Below, in pieces: positions 32,783 through 35,934 of a stretch of 35,934 bases of DNA. A model generated the notes under the pieces. That model did not search any database. It saw nothing but the letters and a program-made list of their open reading frames with translations, and was not told the origin of the DNA. Both the position numbers and the translations under genes were made by a program. This DNA comes from Pseudobdellovibrionaceae bacterium (GTDB lineage Bacteria; Bdellovibrionota; Bdellovibrionia; Bdellovibrionales; JAMPXM01). The stretch is taken from assembly GCA_947462815.1 (NCBI GenBank), contig CANHQR010000037.1, forward strand, positions 1 to 35,934, written 5' to 3'. Numbering within the stretch: position 1 is the first letter of the stretch; each line of letters opens with the position of its first letter.

Positions 32783-33649
32783 TTAGATTCCAGTCATTTC
32801 GGATTGCTGCCAGTCAAACAGCAAACTCACGTCGGCCACCGGGGCCGAGTGCGTCAGTGCGCCCACAGAGATAAAATTGACGCCGATCTCGGCCACGCGG
32901 CCCACACGTTCCAAATTCATGTTGCCACTCGCTTCCGTGGCGAAGGGCTTGGGGGCTGACTTTGCTAGGCGAACCGCCTCCGCCAAGGTGGCGTCATCCA
33001 TGTTGTCGAGAAGCGCGCGCTCGACGCCGAGAGCGATGGCTTCGCGCACATCATCGAGCGTGGCGCACTCGACCTCGATCGGCTCGGACGTATTGGCGCG
33101 GATGCGTTCGACAGCTTTGCGAAGCCCACCACTGACCATGATGTGATTATCTTTGATGAGAACAGCATCGCTCAGATTGTAGCGATGGTTCTGGCCGCCA
33201 CCGTGGGCGACCGCGCGCTTTTCCAAGTCCCGATAGGCGGGCAAAGTTTTGCGTGTGTCGAGAATTTTCGTCGACGTGTGGCTCACGCGATCCACAAAGC
33301 TTCGCGTGAGAGTCGCGATTCCCGAGAGATGCCCAACGAAGTTAAGCGCAACGCGCTCGGCTTTTAAGATTTGCATCAGGTTACCACTGACGTGGCAGAT
33401 GATTTGCCGATTCAAAATGCGATCGCCCTCACGAAAATGCCACTGAACTTGAATCGATGGATCGAGCGCCGCCATCGTTTGTTCGAAAGGTGCCGTTCCT
33501 GAGAGCACCAAATCTTGTTTAGCGACAAGCCGGGCTTGTCCAAATCGAGGCGCAAGTCCCAAGCTATCCGTCGTGAGATCGCCGTTGGGCATATCTTCGC
33601 GGAGTGCGGCGCGAATCAGGTCGGCTAAGGTCATTTCACCCATGCTCAT
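32783..33649 (-). CDS. nadC: Nicotinate-nucleotide pyrophosphorylase (quinolinate phosphoribosyltransferase)
   Basis: NadC converts quinolinate and PRPP to nicotinate mononucleotide in de novo NAD synthesis. The 288-residue protein has EDMPNGDLTTDSLG at the N-terminus, FVGHLSGIAT, TRKTLPAYRDLEKRAVAHGGGQNHR (substrate and PRPP site), DAVLIKDNH, EVECATLDDV and SVGALTHSAP at the end. All are standard for the family. Its ATG overlaps the stop of the REC protein gene upstream (ATGA). nadA and nadB are not in the window. Confidence 0.96.
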   Translation of the reverse strand: MSMGEMTLADLIRAALREDMPNGDLTTDSLGLAPRFGQARLVAKQDLVLSGTAPFEQTMAALDPSIQVQWHFREGDRILNRQIICHVSGNLMQILKAERVALNFVGHLSGIATLTRSFVDRVSHTSTKILDTRKTLPAYRDLEKRAVAHGGGQNHRYNLSDAVLIKDNHIMVSGGLRKAVERIRANTSEPIEVECATLDDVREAIALGVERALLDNMDDATLAEAVRLAKSAPKPFATEASGNMNLERVGRVAEIGVNFISVGALTHSAPVADVSLLFDWQQSEMTGI

Positions 33650-35445
33650 GCTTGATCCTCAACCAATCTCTGCAGTTCTTGGCGCACCAGGCGCTCGGCA
33701 ATTTCCGGCACGCGCTCGGCCACGAGGCGTTCGATCACTTGCTTGAGAATCGGCTCCATCTGCCGGCGCACAATCGCTTCAAGTCGATCCTGATCGAGTT
33801 CGTCGAGGCTCTTCGTCGCACGAGTGGCTTCAGCCTCGGCTTCATCACGCATCTTCTCGACGAAGGGATCGCGCAAAACTTCTTGGACGAGGGGCGAGAG
33901 CTTCGGCGTCGGTGTCGTGAGATCGTCCAGTTCGAGTTCGAGAGGTTCGATCTGTCCGCTGCCGAGCGCGGGGTCGAGAGGTTCCTTCAAAGCTGCGGGC
34001 TCTTTGAATGAGGGAAGAGAAATTTCGTCCATTTGCAACGGATCTTCCGCCGTCAAAACGATGTCTGACCTCTGCGATGAAGACTTTTTCGGCACAGTTG
34101 TCGTGTCGGCGGGAGCTCGGTCCGGGGACGTGATTCGTAAGGTCGCTTCGTTCGGTTCCTCGCCTTCATCGAAGTTCGTCGGCGGCGCGAGATCGGACGT
34201 TCCGGCGTAGGTCTGAGGAAGCTCGATCTCGTCGAGGGGCTGCGAGTTGAATTCAATGTTGTGGAATTTAGTATCGCCGAGTTGAGTGTCTCGCGAGCTG
34301 GACGTCGGCGCATGTGAAGCTGGAGGTGTAAATTCCAATTCCGTGGGTTGCGTGGGAATTCGAGTCTCTGTGCGAATCACTCGGCTTTGCGCCGAGGAGA
34401 TTGTTTGCGTCGCTTCACGCGAGCGCAAGCGAATGGATTCTTGATCCAGATCATCGGTTGAACTTTCCTGAAGACCTTCCGACATTTCGCCCGTCAATTC
34501 ATCGGCAGCAGCCTGGATTGAAGCATTGATGCTCGCATCCAAGTCGAGAGGCTTAAGTTGATACTTGCTCGCCGTCCGCCACTGGTCGGCCTCATCATCG
34601 TCGTCGAGTGGCGACAAGGTCGAAGTTGGAGGCGGATCAACAGGCGCTGTCGCAGCATTCGAGCCTTGGGCTCGAGCTGGCGTGACCTCGACATCGGGAA
34701 GACGCATCGGCTGAAAGTCTTCGTCCTCGGCCTCGTCATCAAGCCCTGGCACCGGGAGCTCAGGATCTGGAAAGCTATCGACATTCCATTGCGAGGATGC
34801 AGACGCTGCGGGAGCTGAAGCCGACGAACTCATCGTTGCGGACGGAGTCGGAGGCGCATCGTTTGGACCTAAATCGAGAGGCGGCAAAGCGCCGAGGGGG
34901 CGCTCGGTCGCCACTTTCGCCGACGGGGGCTCGGCGGACTTGTTGGCCGAAGTGCTGGCGGCCGGAGTGGGGGATGAGGGCGGCTTGGTCGAGCGGGCGG
35001 CTGGTGCCGGGTCGCTGGGCGGAGTTTTCTTGCTACCTGCGGGAAACTCCAGAAAATGTGCGAGCCGTTGTGAGCGCGTCCTTGGGACAAGTTCCAAAAC
35101 CAACTTGCGCAGTTGCTCGACTTCGAAGGGTTTCTCCAGTTTGCCGTCCGCGCCACAGGAGTTAAACTGGGCGGCGTCGAGCTCCATGAAGGAACTCCAC
35201 ATCAACACCACAGGAATGGCTGCCGTCGAATGATCGCGCTTCAGTTCAGCGCAGACTTCGTAGCCGGATTTTTTTTGCAGCAAGATGTCGGCAAAAACCA
35301 AATCCGGGTTGAAACTTTTGGCGACGTTCATCACGTCGAGACCGACGGGCACAGCCTTCACCTCCACGGCGAAGTCCTGGAGAGCCAGCTGGATCACTTT
35401 TTTGATGGTGACGCTTTCGTCAGCCAATAAGACGCGCAATGCCAT
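33646..35445 (-). CDS. Receiver-domain protein with long disordered linker and helical C-terminus
   Basis: Residues 1-120 of 599 form a receiver domain (acidic D9/E10, phospho-acceptor D53 in FADILLQKKSG, S84, K105 in LEKPFE). Residues about 135-510 are Pro/Ser/Thr/Ala- and Asp/Glu-rich and look disordered, with repeated acidic LPxxE/Lxxxx motifs. The last 80 residues are helical (EPILKQVIERLVAERVPEIAERLVRQELQRL), close to a C-terminal module seen in deltaproteobacterial response regulators. The overall plan resembles the polarity protein RomR of Myxococcus and Bdellovibrio, although family membership is not shown. ATG 35445 is chosen as the start of the receiver strand. It is first in the nadC-birA operon and diverges from lptG. 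Confidence 0.8.
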   Translation of the reverse strand: MALRVLLADESVTIKKVIQLALQDFAVEVKAVPVGLDVMNVAKSFNPDLVFADILLQKKSGYEVCAELKRDHSTAAIPVVLMWSSFMELDAAQFNSCGADGKLEKPFEVEQLRKLVLELVPRTRSQRLAHFLEFPAGSKKTPPSDPAPAARSTKPPSSPTPAASTSANKSAEPPSAKVATERPLGALPPLDLGPNDAPPTPSATMSSSASAPAASASSQWNVDSFPDPELPVPGLDDEAEDEDFQPMRLPDVEVTPARAQGSNAATAPVDPPPTSTLSPLDDDDEADQWRTASKYQLKPLDLDASINASIQAAADELTGEMSEGLQESSTDDLDQESIRLRSREATQTISSAQSRVIRTETRIPTQPTELEFTPPASHAPTSSSRDTQLGDTKFHNIEFNSQPLDEIELPQTYAGTSDLAPPTNFDEGEEPNEATLRITSPDRAPADTTTVPKKSSSQRSDIVLTAEDPLQMDEISLPSFKEPAALKEPLDPALGSGQIEPLELELDDLTTPTPKLSPLVQEVLRDPFVEKMRDEAEAEATRATKSLDELDQDRLEAIVRRQMEPILKQVIERLVAERVPEIAERLVRQELQRLVEDQA

Positions 35446-35498
35446 AAGCCAAGTCAAACCTGCCCCCACAGCGAAGTCAAATGTAGGCTCAGGAAGGC

Positions 35499-35934
35499 AT
35501 GTTCAGTCTGATCGACCGCTACATTTCGAAAATCTTTGTCGGCTATTTTTTGGGCGGCATCGTCGTCTTTGTGACGCTGTTTGTGACCATTGATTACATG
35601 TCGAATTTTGCGCGAGTCGACGCGCCGCTTGAGGCCGTCGGACGCTTCTATGCCCTCAGTCTGCCAGCCCTCATTCACCAAATGGTTCCGGTCGGATGTC
35701 TCATGGCGACCGTCTTTACGCTCAGCAATTTGAGTCGCTCCAATGAGCTCATCGCCCTGTTTGCCAGCGGTATGTCCCTGGCCCGCGTCTGTTGGCCGAT
35801 TCTATTTTGGGTTGTGGCGCTGTCGTCGATGAGTTTCTTCGTCAACGACCGCATGGCACCTGTGCTCAATCAGCGCAAAAACTATGTCTACTACGTTGAG
35901 ATTCTTAAGAAGCCCGGTTTGTACTCGACGGTTA
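35499..35934 (+). CDS. lptG: LPS export ABC transporter permease LptG (C-terminus outside window)
   Basis: The open frame starts at ATG 35499, preceded by AGGAAGG, and is still open after 145 codons at the window edge. The N-terminus MFSLIDRYISKIFVGYF is the YjgP/YjgQ pattern. It continues with a first TM helix (GGIVVFVTLFVTIDYM), LPALIHQMVPVGCLMATVF, then SRSNELIALFASGMSLARVCWPI and NDRMAPVLNQRK. These are LptF/LptG-family landmarks, and LDRYIGK-like wording favours LptG. With LptF and LptB2 it lifts LPS from the inner membrane. It diverges from the REC protein gene with a 53-bp gap. Confidence 0.88.
   Translation, partial: MFSLIDRYISKIFVGYFLGGIVVFVTLFVTIDYMSNFARVDAPLEAVGRFYALSLPALIHQMVPVGCLMATVFTLSNLSRSNELIALFASGMSLARVCWPILFWVVALSSMSFFVNDRMAPVLNQRKNYVYYVEILKKPGLYSTV

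Overview
The window is 35.9 kb of densely packed, fairly GC-rich bacterial chromosome. The organism is Gram-negative: there is an LptG-type LPS-export permease, several lipoproteins with lipoboxes, an RND pump and periplasmic proteins. The wealth of response regulators, the lipoproteins with Pro-Thr-Pro-Val spacers, a REC protein with a long disordered tail and the sporadic Topo VI genes suggest a Bdellovibrionota/Oligoflexia or deltaproteobacteria-like lineage. That placement is inference; no rRNA or tRNA gene is present to confirm it. No phage, IS element, integrase or CRISPR array was found.

Layout. 1-435: 5' part of a lipoprotein gene whose repeat spacer runs off the left edge. 574-4640: a metallo-beta-lactamase-fold hydrolase, then a coupled minus-strand set (sigma54-type regulator, CdsA, PlsC-like acyltransferase). 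4732-9002: SerA, a histidine-box (DHp-only) protein, a divergent response regulator, and a D-2-hydroxyacid/D-2-hydroxyglutarate-type FAD dehydrogenase. 9069-11930: a four-gene phosphorelay operon (REC with a PilZ-like tail, REC, membrane histidine kinase, Hpt) whose reading frames overlap or nearly touch. 12044-15262: a DUF2892 membrane protein, a nitronate monooxygenase-like enzyme, a BolA-Grx pair, a small HNH nuclease and a periplasmic FKBP isomerase.

15263-19023 is the most distinctive block: a roughly 600-bp leader without a convincing gene, then both subunits of a type IIB topoisomerase (Topo VI B and A), then a terminator whose 5' arm can also pair with sequence just after the stop codon. 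19114-21710 holds a zinc-metalloprotease lipoprotein and a translationally coupled membrane-anchored protein. 21803-21944 is a 25-bp tandem repeat ahead of aconitase (22039-24306). A lone RND permease follows on the minus strand (24410-27583).

27823-35445 is all minus strand. From 35445 downward seven genes are packed like one operon: a REC protein with a long disordered region, NadC, BirA, an outer-membrane-type lipoprotein, a thioredoxin-fold protein, a membrane-anchored GyrI-like protein and a secreted protein with a GNAT-like C-terminus. A partial lptG starts divergently at 35499 and runs off the right edge.

The strongest candidates for under-described biology are the bacterial Topo VI pair with its altered Toprim motif and basic tail, the stand-alone DHp protein beside a REC protein, the membrane-anchored GyrI-like protein with a TEX264-like layout, and the secreted GNAT-like protein.
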